DNA of 64,000 bases from assembly GCA_963799245.1 (NCBI GenBank), contig CAWCWN010000005.1:212259-276258 (forward strand), given 5' to 3'. Both the position numbers and the translations under genes were made by a program. Under the pieces are notes generated by a model, which did no database searches, was not told the DNA's origin, and was given only the letters and a program-made list of their open reading frames with translations. Positions 33,557 through 42,867 of the stretch are shown here, piece by piece (within the stretch, counting starts at the first letter, position 1; each line of letters opens with the position of its first letter). This DNA comes from CAWCWN01 sp963799245. Its GTDB lineage: Bacteria; Chloroflexota; Ktedonobacteria; Ktedonobacterales; Ktedonobacteraceae.

Positions 33557-35395
33557 GTGTTAGATAAAGATAGGTATGTCGACAAACAAATCGGCAACTA
33601 CCGCATTGTCAAACAGCTTGGCAGCAGTAGCCCTGTCAGTAAAACATATCAAGCCGAGCGCCTCGACCTCAAGTATGCGTTCGTGGCCTTTAAAATTTTT
33701 CATACCATCCATCTCTCGCAAGACAGGCGCGAGCAATTTCTTAAGGAAGTTCAACTGCATAAAAGACTGAGCCACCCCCACCTGCTGGCACTATTAGATG
33801 CCGGCCTGAATGGCGATGTTCCCTACCTGGTAACAGAGTTTGTAGCGGGCAATTCATTACGCGAGCGCCTACGCAATCAACCCGGTCACATTCTACCACT
33901 GCAGGAGGCCGTAACCATTCTCACGCAGGTCGGGCAGGCCCTCCACTATGCTCACCAGCGTAATATTGTGCACGCTCATCTCAAGCCAGAGAATGTTATG
34001 CTCCGCGCAGGCCACGAGGTACTGCTCACGGATTTCAGGATCGACAGCGTGACAGAGTTGCTGAGCAGTCAGGATGCTTATCCGGCCGCTGGCTACCCCT
34101 ATATGGCGCCCGAACAGTTTGAGGGGTGGATGAATAAGAGCAGCGATCAATACACCCTGGGCTGCATCGCCTACGAGTTGCTGACGGGTCGCGTACCATT
34201 TTCGGCTCCCACATTCGCTCTCATGGAGCAGCGTCTAACAGAAAAGCCAACCGCTCCGACACAACTGAATTTACTCCTGCCTATTGCGCTGGAGCTTGTT
34301 ATCCTCAAGGCCATGGAGAAAAAAAGCGCCGACCGCTATCCCACTGTGCAGGATTTCGTTACAGCCCTGGGGCTATCCGTCGCGACGTATGGCAGGAAAT
34401 CGCTCAGCACTTCTGTAGCCAGGCCGGCACAATCACCTGCGCATGCGCTCGGCTCTGGCAGCCTGTCAATAGCTCCTAGACCGCGCATGGGAGGCATTAA
34501 CAGGGACCAGGCATTTCAAGCGCTGCGTGCAGCTCTTCCTACTGGCGCGCAGCTCAGACATGGTGTTTCTGTGGTTAAGCCTCTCAGACTCCTGGCTACA
34601 CCAACCGATAGCACAAGCAGTCAGCCAGGGGAGATTGAAAGTAAGCCCAGGGCCGATGAGCCGGAGCAGGGCCTGGCGAACCAGCTCACTATGGCGCAGG
34701 CCGCACCAGCCAGTACAGCGGAGCTGCATGAGCCGGAACTGACGAGCGTGGGCTCACAGGTGGCAGCTGGATCTGCCGCCAGGGTAGCGCCGCCTGCGGG
34801 CTCAGCGCTACGTTCGCGAGCAGCGGGAACGCCACAGCGACAGAACGCCTGGCCGATTATCGTCGGCTCATGGCTGATCGCCATTGTCATCACCACCGCT
34901 CTGCTCTATACCGTCTTCTCCGGGACATTTACAACAAACCCTGCCTCGCCTGCGCCTGTGTATCTGCAAGCGCGGCAGAGAACGGCGACGATGCTGCCGT
35001 CTCCGACCCCTTCGCCTACACCCAGGCAATTCCAGCTCCCGGCCCTGGCAGGACGTGTAATGCCTACGCCAACACCAACGCCTTCACCATCACCAACCCC
35101 CACGACAGGGCTCACCTCCACCCCTGCAAGCCTGCCAACGGCCTCGGCCTGTCGCCTGCGAGGAGGCACCTATAAATGCGCAATTACCTTGCAGCTTGCT
35201 CAGAGTAGCGCCAATAATCTCACCTGGTCCGCATCCGGCAGCAACCTCTCCACCTTCATTTTTCCAGCAAACGGGACGCTATCCCCTGGCCAGCAGCAAA
35301 ACGTCTCTGTCTACGTGAAGGCTACTTGCCCGCTTAGCGGTACCCTGGTTTTCTCGACCCAGGCGGGAAATCTGAGCGTACCCTGGAGTTGTTAA
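33557..35395 (+). CDS. Transmembrane pseudokinase with beta-sandwich ectodomain
   Basis: 612 residues from GTG 33557 (GAGGCAATTATC upstream). The N-terminal domain is a Ser/Thr kinase fold: Lys46 (VAFKIF) is kept, but the catalytic loop reads IVHAHLKPEN (HRD to HAH, residues 139-141) and the metal loop DFR instead of DFG (159-161); the glycine loop is GSSSPVS. It should not transfer phosphate efficiently. A disordered linker, one transmembrane helix (about 433-457), a Pro/Thr-rich stalk and a C-terminal beta-sandwich (LTWSASGSNLSTFIF...) with two cysteines follow. Most likely a signalling scaffold. Confidence 0.85.
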   Translation: MLDKDRYVDKQIGNYRIVKQLGSSSPVSKTYQAERLDLKYAFVAFKIFHTIHLSQDRREQFLKEVQLHKRLSHPHLLALLDAGLNGDVPYLVTEFVAGNSLRERLRNQPGHILPLQEAVTILTQVGQALHYAHQRNIVHAHLKPENVMLRAGHEVLLTDFRIDSVTELLSSQDAYPAAGYPYMAPEQFEGWMNKSSDQYTLGCIAYELLTGRVPFSAPTFALMEQRLTEKPTAPTQLNLLLPIALELVILKAMEKKSADRYPTVQDFVTALGLSVATYGRKSLSTSVARPAQSPAHALGSGSLSIAPRPRMGGINRDQAFQALRAALPTGAQLRHGVSVVKPLRLLATPTDSTSSQPGEIESKPRADEPEQGLANQLTMAQAAPASTAELHEPELTSVGSQVAAGSAARVAPPAGSALRSRAAGTPQRQNAWPIIVGSWLIAIVITTALLYTVFSGTFTTNPASPAPVYLQARQRTATMLPSPTPSPTPRQFQLPALAGRVMPTPTPTPSPSPTPTTGLTSTPASLPTASACRLRGGTYKCAITLQLAQSSANNLTWSASGSNLSTFIFPANGTLSPGQQQNVSVYVKATCPLSGTLVFSTQAGNLSVPWSC

Positions 35396-35523
35396 GATCG
35401 GAGGAGGCCACTCACACCCATAGTCCCCTCTGAATACTAGAAATATAAAGAGGATTATCTGCGGCAGACCGACCATAACAGGCGTATCCCAGCGACCTTG
35501 CCTTTCTGACACAAATTATTATG

Positions 35524-36075
35524 TCAAACAGAATCTATGCTCTCCTCCTTTCTATACGTGGTACGCAGTTTTTTAGTTTTGCGCCGCAAAGGCATTGAAT
35601 AGGCCATCAGACTGGTGGTGCTTCTCACGTAGAGGGGGTGCCTGGGGTGACCCTCTTGCGTCAAGCCAAGGCAGTAAAGCGCATCAGTCCAAGCGGGGAG
35701 TTCAAACAATGCGCGATCTCTGTCCAGGAGGGTTCCGTAGTTCCCCCAGGCAGCAACGGAACAGGCAGCTCTCCGCATGGTCTGCGCGACGAACAGTTCG
35801 TTGTACTCACCGACGGGATCGGCTACGTGGCGTAAATGCGCGGGAGAGGAGGTTCTGTAGGCAAACAGGTTCACGACCTCCAGGGAACCAAAGCCCCAGC
35901 GAGTGGCAAAGTCCAGACAGCGCCGTATCGTCGGGTCAGTGTGTTGCGCATCGGCGCGGCTGGGATTGAGCATGATAAAAGCAACACGCGGGAGGTTGGC
36001 GGACCACATACGCCACAGTGAGTAGCGATACGTGGCGGTCACGTCGAAGATTGCGCCGGCCTGTTGGGGATGCAT
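35524..36075 (-). CDS. DUF1643 protein
   Basis: 183 residues. The family core is FIMLNPSRADAQHTDPTIRR, then CLDFATRWGFGSLEVVNLFA and RTSSPAHLRHVADPVGE. DUF1643 proteins are small, widespread and without known activity; conserved polar residues in LNPS and NLFA suggest an enzyme. The C-terminal 30 residues are basic. It is encoded just after an HD-domain hydrolase (12 bp apart), so a common operon is likely. ATG 36075 is preceded by a weak site (GGAGAAG). Confidence 0.85.
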   Translation of the reverse strand: MHPQQAGAIFDVTATYRYSLWRMWSANLPRVAFIMLNPSRADAQHTDPTIRRCLDFATRWGFGSLEVVNLFAYRTSSPAHLRHVADPVGEYNELFVAQTMRRAACSVAAWGNYGTLLDRDRALFELPAWTDALYCLGLTQEGHPRHPLYVRSTTSLMAYSMPLRRKTKKLRTTYRKEESIDSV

Positions 36076-36087
36076 ATCTTCTCCAGC

Positions 36088-36663
36088 TCACAGCGGCGTG
36101 TCAGCCAGGCATTCCAGCTCCACAATAACACGCTCTAATTCCTCAAGCAGTGGCGTGCTGCTCCCCTCGCGCAGGGTATCCAACACTGCGCGGTAATACC
36201 AGAGCGTGCCGGCTTTACCGCCGTGGAAGCGCTGCCAGAGCGCTTCGCCCAGTTCACGGTAATCAGCCAGCAGAGCGCGAGCATTGTGCAGCTTGTCGGC
36301 CGACGAGACCAGGCGCACAGAGGCCGGTGCCACCCTCAGGTGCGCAATATAGGCCTCTTTGCGCGCGCGCCACGGCGGCTTTGGTACACTATCGCTGTCA
36401 GTACAGCCATCGACGATCGCTACCACGCCTGCGCCGAAGCGGCGACGAATCTCCGCTCGCGTTGGAGTGCCGCCCTGGTCCTCGATGGCGTCGTGCAGCA
36501 GGGCCGCGATGGCCTCTTCTTCGCTGCCGCCGTACTCAAGCACGATGCTGCAGACCGCCAGCAAATGCGAGATATACGGGATTGTTGTGCCTTTGCGGCT
36601 TTGCCCGGCATGCAGCCGCGCAGCAAAGGACAGCGCCTCCTCAAAGCGAGATGTAAGCAGCAT
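36088..36663 (-). CDS. HD-domain phosphohydrolase (ppGpp-hydrolase-like)
   Basis: 191 residues from ATG 36663 (CGAGG upstream); an earlier start at 36741 lacks a ribosome site. The HD motif is complete: LHAGQSRKGTTIPYISHLLAV, ALLHDAIEDQGG and SSADKLHNARALLADY. This is the arrangement of small RelA/SpoT-like hydrolases such as MESH1, which cleave (p)ppGpp or related nucleotides with Mn2+. The upstream neighbour on the opposite strand is an MFS remnant. Confidence 0.82.
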   Translation of the reverse strand: MLLTSRFEEALSFAARLHAGQSRKGTTIPYISHLLAVCSIVLEYGGSEEEAIAALLHDAIEDQGGTPTRAEIRRRFGAGVVAIVDGCTDSDSVPKPPWRARKEAYIAHLRVAPASVRLVSSADKLHNARALLADYRELGEALWQRFHGGKAGTLWYYRAVLDTLREGSSTPLLEELERVIVELECLADTPL

Positions 36664-36845
36664 AGAAACCTCGATAGCTACAATTCTGGCAAAATTATAG
36701 CACACTCTGGCGTCAGGCTTCCGAGTGCGGCACCAGGACATGATGATATAATAGCAACGTGAGAGCAGCAGGTACGTATTTCATTTCCGGCATCGCCGGC
36801 GTCTTGCTGTCATTCTATTGCCCATGCAGGAGCAAAACTTTCTCT

Positions 36846-37471
36846 ATGTCTCGACAACCGAGCTCCATCTCTGCCATTGACAGGCCTGCCCGTCCGCGCC
36901 GACCCGCTTTGGTGGGCGGCATTCCCCCGCGCATCTTCGCCATTTGCCTGACATCCATCCTTGTAGCCGTTCACTACACAAACTATGGCCCGCTCACCCC
37001 AACGTTAATGCGCGAACTGCATATCTCCAGCGGGCAAACAGGCCTTTTCTCAACCTTTCTCTTCGCGGGACTGGCTGTTATGTACATACCGGCCGGGACG
37101 CTGGCGGATCGCTTTGGTCAACGCCCGGTACTGCTCGGCTCCTCTATCCTCTTCGTGCTGGGATCGTTCCTGCTGCCTCTCTTGTCCAGCCTGTCCTGGG
37201 CATGACCTGTATCGCCATCGGCACAACTATCCCCTACACCTCGGTCTTCAACGAAGCTGCACACCTGCGGGGAGTTGGCAAAGGTGTAGCACAGGGCCTC
37301 GTCAGTGTGATTTCGACGCCGCCAGTGCTGCTGGGGCCGCCGTTGATCGGCCTGCTTTTCGCTTACGCACATAATTTTGTACTGGTCTTTGGCTTCATCA
37401 TACTCTTCGGCTGCGTCGCCATCACGGCATCGTTTCTGACGGGGCCGGCCTTCAGGCGCGAAGGGAGCTGA
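36846..37471 (+). pseudogene. Internally deleted major-facilitator transporter
   Basis: From ATG 36846 the frame gives an MFS N-terminus: ICLTSILVAVHYTNYGPLT, then AGTLADRFGQRPVLLGSS and two or three helices, ending at TGA 37203. From there another frame gives a C-terminal MFS end (IAIGTTIPYTSVFNEAA, GLVSVISTPPVLLGPPLIGL, FGFIILFGCVAITASF) to TGA 37469. The middle six or seven helices are absent. The join, near 37190-37205, combines a deletion of about 200 codons with a frameshift. It cannot be a working transporter. Confidence 0.7.
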
Positions 37472-37601
37472 ATGGGGATGATTACCGCCGCCACAGGCCT
37501 CCGACCTGCCCGTCCCGGCATACAAAATTGCTACGGTTGCCACCTTCCTGGCAGCTTGCGCGTTTTATGCAGTAGTGATGCTGGCGTTTAGTTGGTTCTA
37601 G
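37472..37601 (+). pseudogene. Short single-helix membrane protein, frameshifted
   Basis: Starting right at the MFS stop, ATG 37472 opens MGMITA and a second frame reads PPQASDLPVPAYKIATVATF and LAACAFYAVVMLAFSWF to TAG 37599. A one-base shift near 37486-37492 would join them into about 42 residues with one C-terminal helix. No family recognised. The frames are short, so the call rests on the clean hydrophobic block. Confidence 0.35.
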
Positions 37602-37653
37602 GGCTACAATCTAAGTAACGAGTAGTATTGTAAAAACAGAGGAGCAAACCCCG

Positions 37654-38301
37654 ATGCTGAAAAAACCACAGGCCATACTCTTTGATCTCGACGGTGTTTT
37701 AACCGACACATCTGAATACCACTATCAGGCCTGGAAGCACTTAGCTGACGACGAAGGTATCCCGTTTACCCGCCAGGAGAATGACGAGCACCTCAGGGGC
37801 GTCAGTCGCCGCGAATCCTTGATGTACATCATCAGGAATAAACACTATTCCGAAGATCAGATTCAGGAAATGATGGAGCGTAAGAACGACTACTATCTCA
37901 ACCTGATCAAGAACATGTCACCTGCCGACCTGATAGCGGGCGGCCGCGAATTATTGCAAGACATCCGCCAGGCAGGCATCAAGACCGCGATGGCCTCAGG
38001 CAGTAAAAACTGCCGCTTGGTACTTGATCGCCTGAAGATCGTGGACCTGCTCGATGGTATTGCCGACGGCAACAGCGTTTCCAATAGCAAGCCCGCGCCA
38101 GATCTTTTTGTGTATGCGGCCGGACTTGTCCAGGTTCCAACCGCAGAATGTCTGGGTGTCGAAGATGCCGATGCCGGCATCGAAGCCATTAAGGCAGCGG
38201 GCATGCAGGCGCTTGGCATTGGGCCACAGGAGCGCTTTCATCGAGCTGACAAAGTTCTGCCAACGCTCGAGAACAAACGCTTACAGGATATCCTGGCGTA
38301 G
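37654..38301 (+). CDS. pgmB: Beta-phosphoglucomutase
   Basis: 215-residue HAD-family mutase interconverting beta-glucose-1-phosphate and glucose-6-phosphate. Catalytic Asp11 and Asp13 are in ILFDLDGVLTDT, the phosphate-binding Ser is in AMASGSKNC, and the Lys/Asp metal motifs are in KPAPDLF and GVEDADAGIEA. The cap domain (YHYQAWKHLADDEGIPF) matches the sugar-phosphate mutase type. It lies 24 bp before a GH65 phosphorylase gene whose product would be beta-glucose-1-phosphate, a classical pairing. GAGGAG precedes the ATG. Confidence 0.92.
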   Translation: MLKKPQAILFDLDGVLTDTSEYHYQAWKHLADDEGIPFTRQENDEHLRGVSRRESLMYIIRNKHYSEDQIQEMMERKNDYYLNLIKNMSPADLIAGGRELLQDIRQAGIKTAMASGSKNCRLVLDRLKIVDLLDGIADGNSVSNSKPAPDLFVYAAGLVQVPTAECLGVEDADAGIEAIKAAGMQALGIGPQERFHRADKVLPTLENKRLQDILA

Positions 38302-38324
38302 AGGCTGGGCGGAAAGGGTGCTTC

Positions 38325-40360
38325 GTGAACCTCTGGCAGATTAGTGAGGAGAGCTTCAATCCTGCAGAGATGTATAGCCAGGAAACCGTATTCACTATCG
38401 GTAATGGCTACTTCGGCGCGCGCGGCAGTTTTTTTGAAGAAGGCTATCCCAGGGCAATGCCCGCCACCTTGCTGTTTGGCGTGTTCGACAGTATCAACAT
38501 TGGCAGAGAGGAGCTGGCCAACGCTCCCGACTGGCTCTTGATCAAGCTCTTCGTCAACGGCGAGCGCTTCCGCCTGGATAGAGGCCGCATCCTCGCCTAT
38601 CATCGCAGCCTGGACATCTACAATGGCATTCTCTTCCGCCAGGTACTGGGAGAGCCCGGGCGGCATACGCCTCCATGTTCGCTGTGAACGCTTTGCCAGC
38701 CTGGCACAGGAGCACGTAGCGGCCATTCGCTTCACTGTAAGCGTCGATGAGCAGGATGGGCAGCAGGAGCTGGATATCATGTTAAGCGCCTCCCTCAATA
38801 CCGCCACCGCCAACTATGATACGCTGCACTGGGAAAGCCTGGAGCAGGGCGGCGATGCGGATATTCTCTGGCTGCTGTGCGAGACACGTCACAACTGTGT
38901 ACGTTTGGCGCAGACATTTGGCTTTACAACAGCGACGCCTGGCTTCGTGCGGAAGATGGCGCCCTCAGACAATGCTCCATCCATTCACCTCAGGGGGAAA
39001 CTGGCGCCAGGGGCAAGTATGACAGCCGATAAGATCGTCGTCATGTACACCTCACGCGATGGCGACGATCCCGTTCAGGCCGCCGCTGCGTGCTATGGCG
39101 AGACTACCGCCACCTCACGTCCTGACGCTGAAAGCGCGGCTTTTGATGCGCTCCTGACTGCATCAAAAGCCACCTGGCACGATTACTGGCGAACTTCAGA
39201 TTTCATCATCGAGGGCGATGACAAGGCGCAGCTTGCCCTGCGCTATAACATTTATCAACTGCGCATCAGCGCCTCAGCGCATGACAGCCGCTACAGTGTA
39301 GCCGCCAAGAATGGCCTTGCGGGCGCCCAGTATCCCTGGGAAAGTACGCTCGATGGCGATGAGGCGACACCGGACGCGGGTCATCCACCCCGAAAGTAAA
39401 GAACTCATCCCCGTCTTGAATGGGACTATTGAGTTGCACATTTCGGCCAGCATCGCGTATGCGGTCTGGCGCTACTGGCGCATAAGCGCTGATGATGAGT
39501 TTATGTCGAACTATGGTGCCGAGATACTCCTTAGCATCGCGACCTTCTGGGGCAGTCGAGCGGAGGAACATCCCGAACACAATGACTCTGATGTGATCGG
39601 CCCCGATGAGTGGCATGAACATGTAAATAACAACGCTTATACGAACTACATGGCGAAGTGGAGTATCGAGCGCGCCCTGGATATACTGCGCCGGCTGCAA
39701 AGCAGCGCGCCGGACAGGACCCACGAGCTTGCGCAGCAACTCGATCTAAGCCTTGAGCGGCTCGCTCACTGGCGCGATGTAGTTGCGCGCATGCGCTTTC
39801 CACAGGAGCCCGTGAGCGCTTTGATTGAGCAGTTTGACGGCTTTTTTGAACTCGAGCCGCTCGACCAGGAGCAGTTCGTAGGGCGCAAAACATCGTACCA
39901 GGGCATACTCGGCCTGCCTGCGATGCAGAAGCTGCGCGTCATCAAACAGGCCGACGTCCTGATGCTGCTCACCCTGTTAAGAGATGATTTTGACCTGGAG
40001 ACCAAGCGCGTCAACTGGGAGTACTACTTCCCGATTACAGATCATCTCTTCGGCTCCTCCCTGACACCGGCCCTGCACGCCATCCTGGCCTGCCAGCTGG
40101 GGTATATCGACAAGGCCTACAATCTTTTTATGCTGGGCGCCCCGGTCGACATAGAAAATCTGCGCGGCAATACCTCTGAGGGAATTTACACCGCCTGCTC
40201 AGGAGCCGTCTGGCAGGCGGCGGCGTTGGGCTTCGCGGGTCTGCGCCTGCACGATGATGGCAGCTATTCAACCTCCCCCAGCTGGCCCGAGGGCTGGACG
40301 CGCATGGCCTTCACCTGCTGGCATAAAGGCCGGCGCTTACAGATCGATCTTCGCAGGTGA
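38325..40360 (+). pseudogene. GH65 disaccharide phosphorylase, broken by frameshifts and a deletion
   Basis: Homologous to maltose/trehalose/kojibiose phosphorylases. Segment one starts at GTG 38325 (NLWQISEESFNPAEMYSQE), the frame shifts near 38643-38649, and segment two runs to about 39,370 where a second shift leads to segment three. Between AAK (39,309) and NGLAGAQYPWES about 50-80 residues, including the FWDTE region, are missing. The catalytic Glu is still there (PDEWHEHVNNNAYTN), as is the phosphate-binding part SSLTPALHA. It would make beta-glucose-1-phosphate for the adjacent mutase. As it stands it encodes no full enzyme. Confidence 0.8.
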
Positions 40361-40460
40361 GGGGCAGCGTGCCGCCCCCTACCCGTTCCAATGGCTCCAG
40401 TTCGCTCTTGACAAATACCAAACGACGTAGTTAAGCTAATGAGAGCGCGTACGGCATTAT

Positions 40461-40537
40461 GGCGCATTCGTCTAGTGGCCAAGGACGCCGCCCTCTCAAG
40501 GCGGAGATCACGGGTTCGAATCCCGTATGCGCTACCA
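40461..40537 (+). tRNA. tRNA-Glu (CTC anticodon)
   Basis: The acceptor GGCGCAT pairs with ATGCGCT (one G-U), followed by A and an encoded CCA. The anticodon stem CCGCC/GGCGG encloses CTCTCAA, giving anticodon CTC, and the T-arm is ACGGG/CCCGT with TTCGAAT. The tyrosine integrase at 40,732 lies just downstream, as is common for elements that integrate at tRNA 3' ends. HemA in this window uses charged tRNA-Glu. Confidence 0.93.
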
Positions 40538-40550
40538 TCCACCACTTTTG

Positions 40551-40597
40551 AAACGCCTCAAGCCAGGGTAGAAGCGGCTCGAGGCGTTTTTGTTTTT
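40551..40597 (+). terminator. Terminator after tRNA-Glu
   Basis: AAACGCCTC pairs with GAGGCGTTT across a 21-base loop that holds a further small stem (AGCC/GGCT), followed by TTTGTTTTTC. It ends the tRNA transcript before the convergent integrase gene. Confidence 0.75.
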
Positions 40598-40731
40598 CAG
40601 CACTTCCCCTGGATGTAGCAACCGTGTAGCAACTGGATTTTTCAGCTTATTCTTTCATCATTTGTAGCAATTTTCCACTGACTTCATATGCGTCTGGCAT
40701 GTTAAGGGTACAAAAGCACAATGTGAGTTAG

Positions 40732-41901
40732 TTACTCAGCTTCCTTTTCATGCCTTTCTTGCTTGATGAGTGCAGCATCTAATTGTCTCATTGCATCCTG
40801 TTGCATCCCCGGAAGTACATGAGAGTAAACATCCATCGTCATACTGATCTGTGTGTGGCCCAACAACTCTTGTACGACTTTCGGATGGATACCAAGGCTC
40901 AGGAGAAGTGTCGCCGAACTATGACGGAGATCATGGAAGCGGATATCTGGTAACCCGGCCCGATCGAGTATCTTCTTAAATTCCTCAACGACGTGATTGG
41001 GGTTGAGATGAGTGCCATGTAAGGTGCAAAACACATAATCAAATTCCTGCCAGAATACACCAGCTTTCAACTTTGCTTCCAGTTGGCTGATACGATGCTT
41101 TTTGAGAGCATCTAGTGCAAAAGGCGCAATCATCACACTCCGACGACTCTTCTGTGTCTTTGGTTCTGCTTCCACATAGACATGCTCTCGCTCTGGCATA
41201 TTCGTTGGGACACGTGATAAAACACGGCGTACTTGTAGTAGCCCCGCATCAAAGTTGATATCTTGCCATTTGAGGCCCAACAATTCTCCTCGTCTCATTC
41301 CCGTAGCCAGCGCCAAAGTAAACAGCGCTTCCCACTTATGCCCTCGAACGCTCGCAAGCAATTGTTGCATCTGCTCCGTTGTCAATGGCTGTATTTCGAA
41401 CTGTTGCTTGCGGGGAGGCGCAACCAGGTCACAGACATTTCGAAAGACCAGCCCCCACTTTACTGCCGTATCTAACGCGTTATGGAGTACACTGTGATAG
41501 TAGATGATGGTAGCCGGGGCCAAGCCCTCATCGGCTTTCTTGGTATAGAACGCCTGCACCTGCTGCGCCGTCAACTTCTGCAACTGGACATGCCCGAGAC
41601 TGGGAACGATATGCAAATAGACGGCCTCCCTGTAGCGTTCATAGGTGCGAGGACGCAAGCGCCGCCTGTGGGTATTCTCCAACCAGTCTGTTAAGAATTG
41701 CGCAACTTTCTGAGGTGCGGCTGTAACCAGCGTTCCCTGTTGCTGTTCATGTAACACAATCTTTAATTTCTCTTGTACTACTTTGCGTGTCTTGCCGTAG
41801 AATACTTTTCGTTTGCCCGTACCCAGAGTAACACTTCCCACCCACTTTCCATCTGAGTTCCGGTAATAAATTGACCCCTCACCGTTACCTCGTTTTGCCA
41901 T
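40732..41901 (-). CDS. int: Tyrosine-type site-specific integrase
   Basis: 389 residues. An AP2-like arm-binding domain (GSIYYRNSDGKWVGSVTLG) and a SAM-like core-binding domain (WLENTHRRRLRPRTYERYRE) precede the catalytic domain. The catalytic set is complete: Arg in ATGMRRGELLGL, HxLRH in FHDLRHSSATLL, His in ELLGHTQISMTM and the Tyr nucleophile in DVYSHVLPG. It integrates or excises a mobile element, probably at the tRNA-Glu 195 bp away. Start ATG 41901 with GGAAAGG upstream. Confidence 0.92.
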   Translation of the reverse strand: MAKRGNGEGSIYYRNSDGKWVGSVTLGTGKRKVFYGKTRKVVQEKLKIVLHEQQQGTLVTAAPQKVAQFLTDWLENTHRRRLRPRTYERYREAVYLHIVPSLGHVQLQKLTAQQVQAFYTKKADEGLAPATIIYYHSVLHNALDTAVKWGLVFRNVCDLVAPPRKQQFEIQPLTTEQMQQLLASVRGHKWEALFTLALATGMRRGELLGLKWQDINFDAGLLQVRRVLSRVPTNMPEREHVYVEAEPKTQKSRRSVMIAPFALDALKKHRISQLEAKLKAGVFWQEFDYVFCTLHGTHLNPNHVVEEFKKILDRAGLPDIRFHDLRHSSATLLLSLGIHPKVVQELLGHTQISMTMDVYSHVLPGMQQDAMRQLDAALIKQERHEKEAE

Positions 41902-42013
41902 AGAATTGCCTTTCCTGCGTTATGTGTCGACATATCAGGACATAGACATACTGCAATGAGCATATCGTAGTACTATTCTTTCTTATAGTGTCAAATACCC
42001 GAAATACTCAACA

Positions 42014-42853
42014 TTAATACAAAGCCAAATACGGGAGAGTCTGGAGCTGGTTGACTTCGGCAAACTGATGAGGTGAGCGATAGTCCAGACTCTCATGTGG
42101 CCGCTCGTGATTATAAAAATTGATCCAAGCTTCGGCGGCCCGCAGAAATTCCCCAAGCGTCGCATACGGTCGTCGCTGTGCTACCGCCAACTTGAAGACC
42201 CCGATAAATCGTTCGGCGTGACCATTATCGGTCGGAGTGCCAGCTCGACTCATGGAGAGTTGGAACCCTTGCTCGAGAAGTGCAGCCCGTGTCTGTTGCG
42301 CTCCATATTGACTACCCTGATCCGAATGCCAGATCATGCCTGGAAGACAGAACTGCAGCGATCTCACTGTGGACACAACCAGCTCAGCTTGCATGCGATA
42401 GTCAAAAGTGAGCGCTAGGATATGGCGCGTGCGCTTCCACAAGGCAAAACAGCCACGTACTTTGGATCTGTCAGCCAGTTGGAGCTCAAAGATATCGGAA
42501 AACAGCACCTCTGTACTGGCTTCCTGCGAGAGCTCGCGCACCAGATTGGGAGCTATCTGTGCCGCTTTGCCAGGATAGATGTAGCGTTTCTTTTTGCGTC
42601 TGGCAGTGATCCCATATTTGCGCATGACCCGTTTGACTCGATTTTTGCCCATGTGTAACAGGACAGCGAGTTTGCGGTGCCCCAAGGTATCATCGCGCTC
42701 GTGCTGGGCCTCGATGGCGACGGCCACAGCTTTATCCTTGAGGGCTTGCTGCGATTTCCAATAAAAGCTCGCTCGATGAAAGTTGAGAGCCCGTGCTATC
42801 TGGCTTTTCGTGTAGGGGCCGTCGGGCGGCATCAGATGAGCCGCCAGTTCCAC
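42014..42853 (-). CDS. IS3 transposase OrfB (DDE integrase core)
   Basis: 279 residues. N-terminal IS3 region (GPYTKSQIARALNFHRASF) followed by the rve domain with the acidic triad in LFSDIFELQLAD, IWHSDQGSQYGA and GHAERFIGVFKL. The C-terminus NFYNHERPHESLDYRSP is typical. Translation probably occurs mainly as a -1 frameshift fusion with OrfA; the stand-alone ATG at 42853 has no strong ribosome site. The triad is complete, so the element may be active. Confidence 0.88.
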   Translation of the reverse strand: MELAAHLMPPDGPYTKSQIARALNFHRASFYWKSQQALKDKAVAVAIEAQHERDDTLGHRKLAVLLHMGKNRVKRVMRKYGITARRKKKRYIYPGKAAQIAPNLVRELSQEASTEVLFSDIFELQLADRSKVRGCFALWKRTRHILALTFDYRMQAELVVSTVRSLQFCLPGMIWHSDQGSQYGAQQTRAALLEQGFQLSMSRAGTPTDNGHAERFIGVFKLAVAQRRPYATLGEFLRAAEAWINFYNHERPHESLDYRSPHQFAEVNQLQTLPYLALY

Positions 42854-42867
42854 TTTCTCTGCTGCTT

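Noticed and set aside
35524..36021. Plus-strand frames at 35,595-36,021
   Set aside because: Antisense to DUF1643, no ribosome sites, no family features.
41902..41988. Palindrome-like TATGTGTCGACATA before the integrase gene
   Set aside because: The inversion is imperfect and no regulator is adjacent, so no operator call was made.
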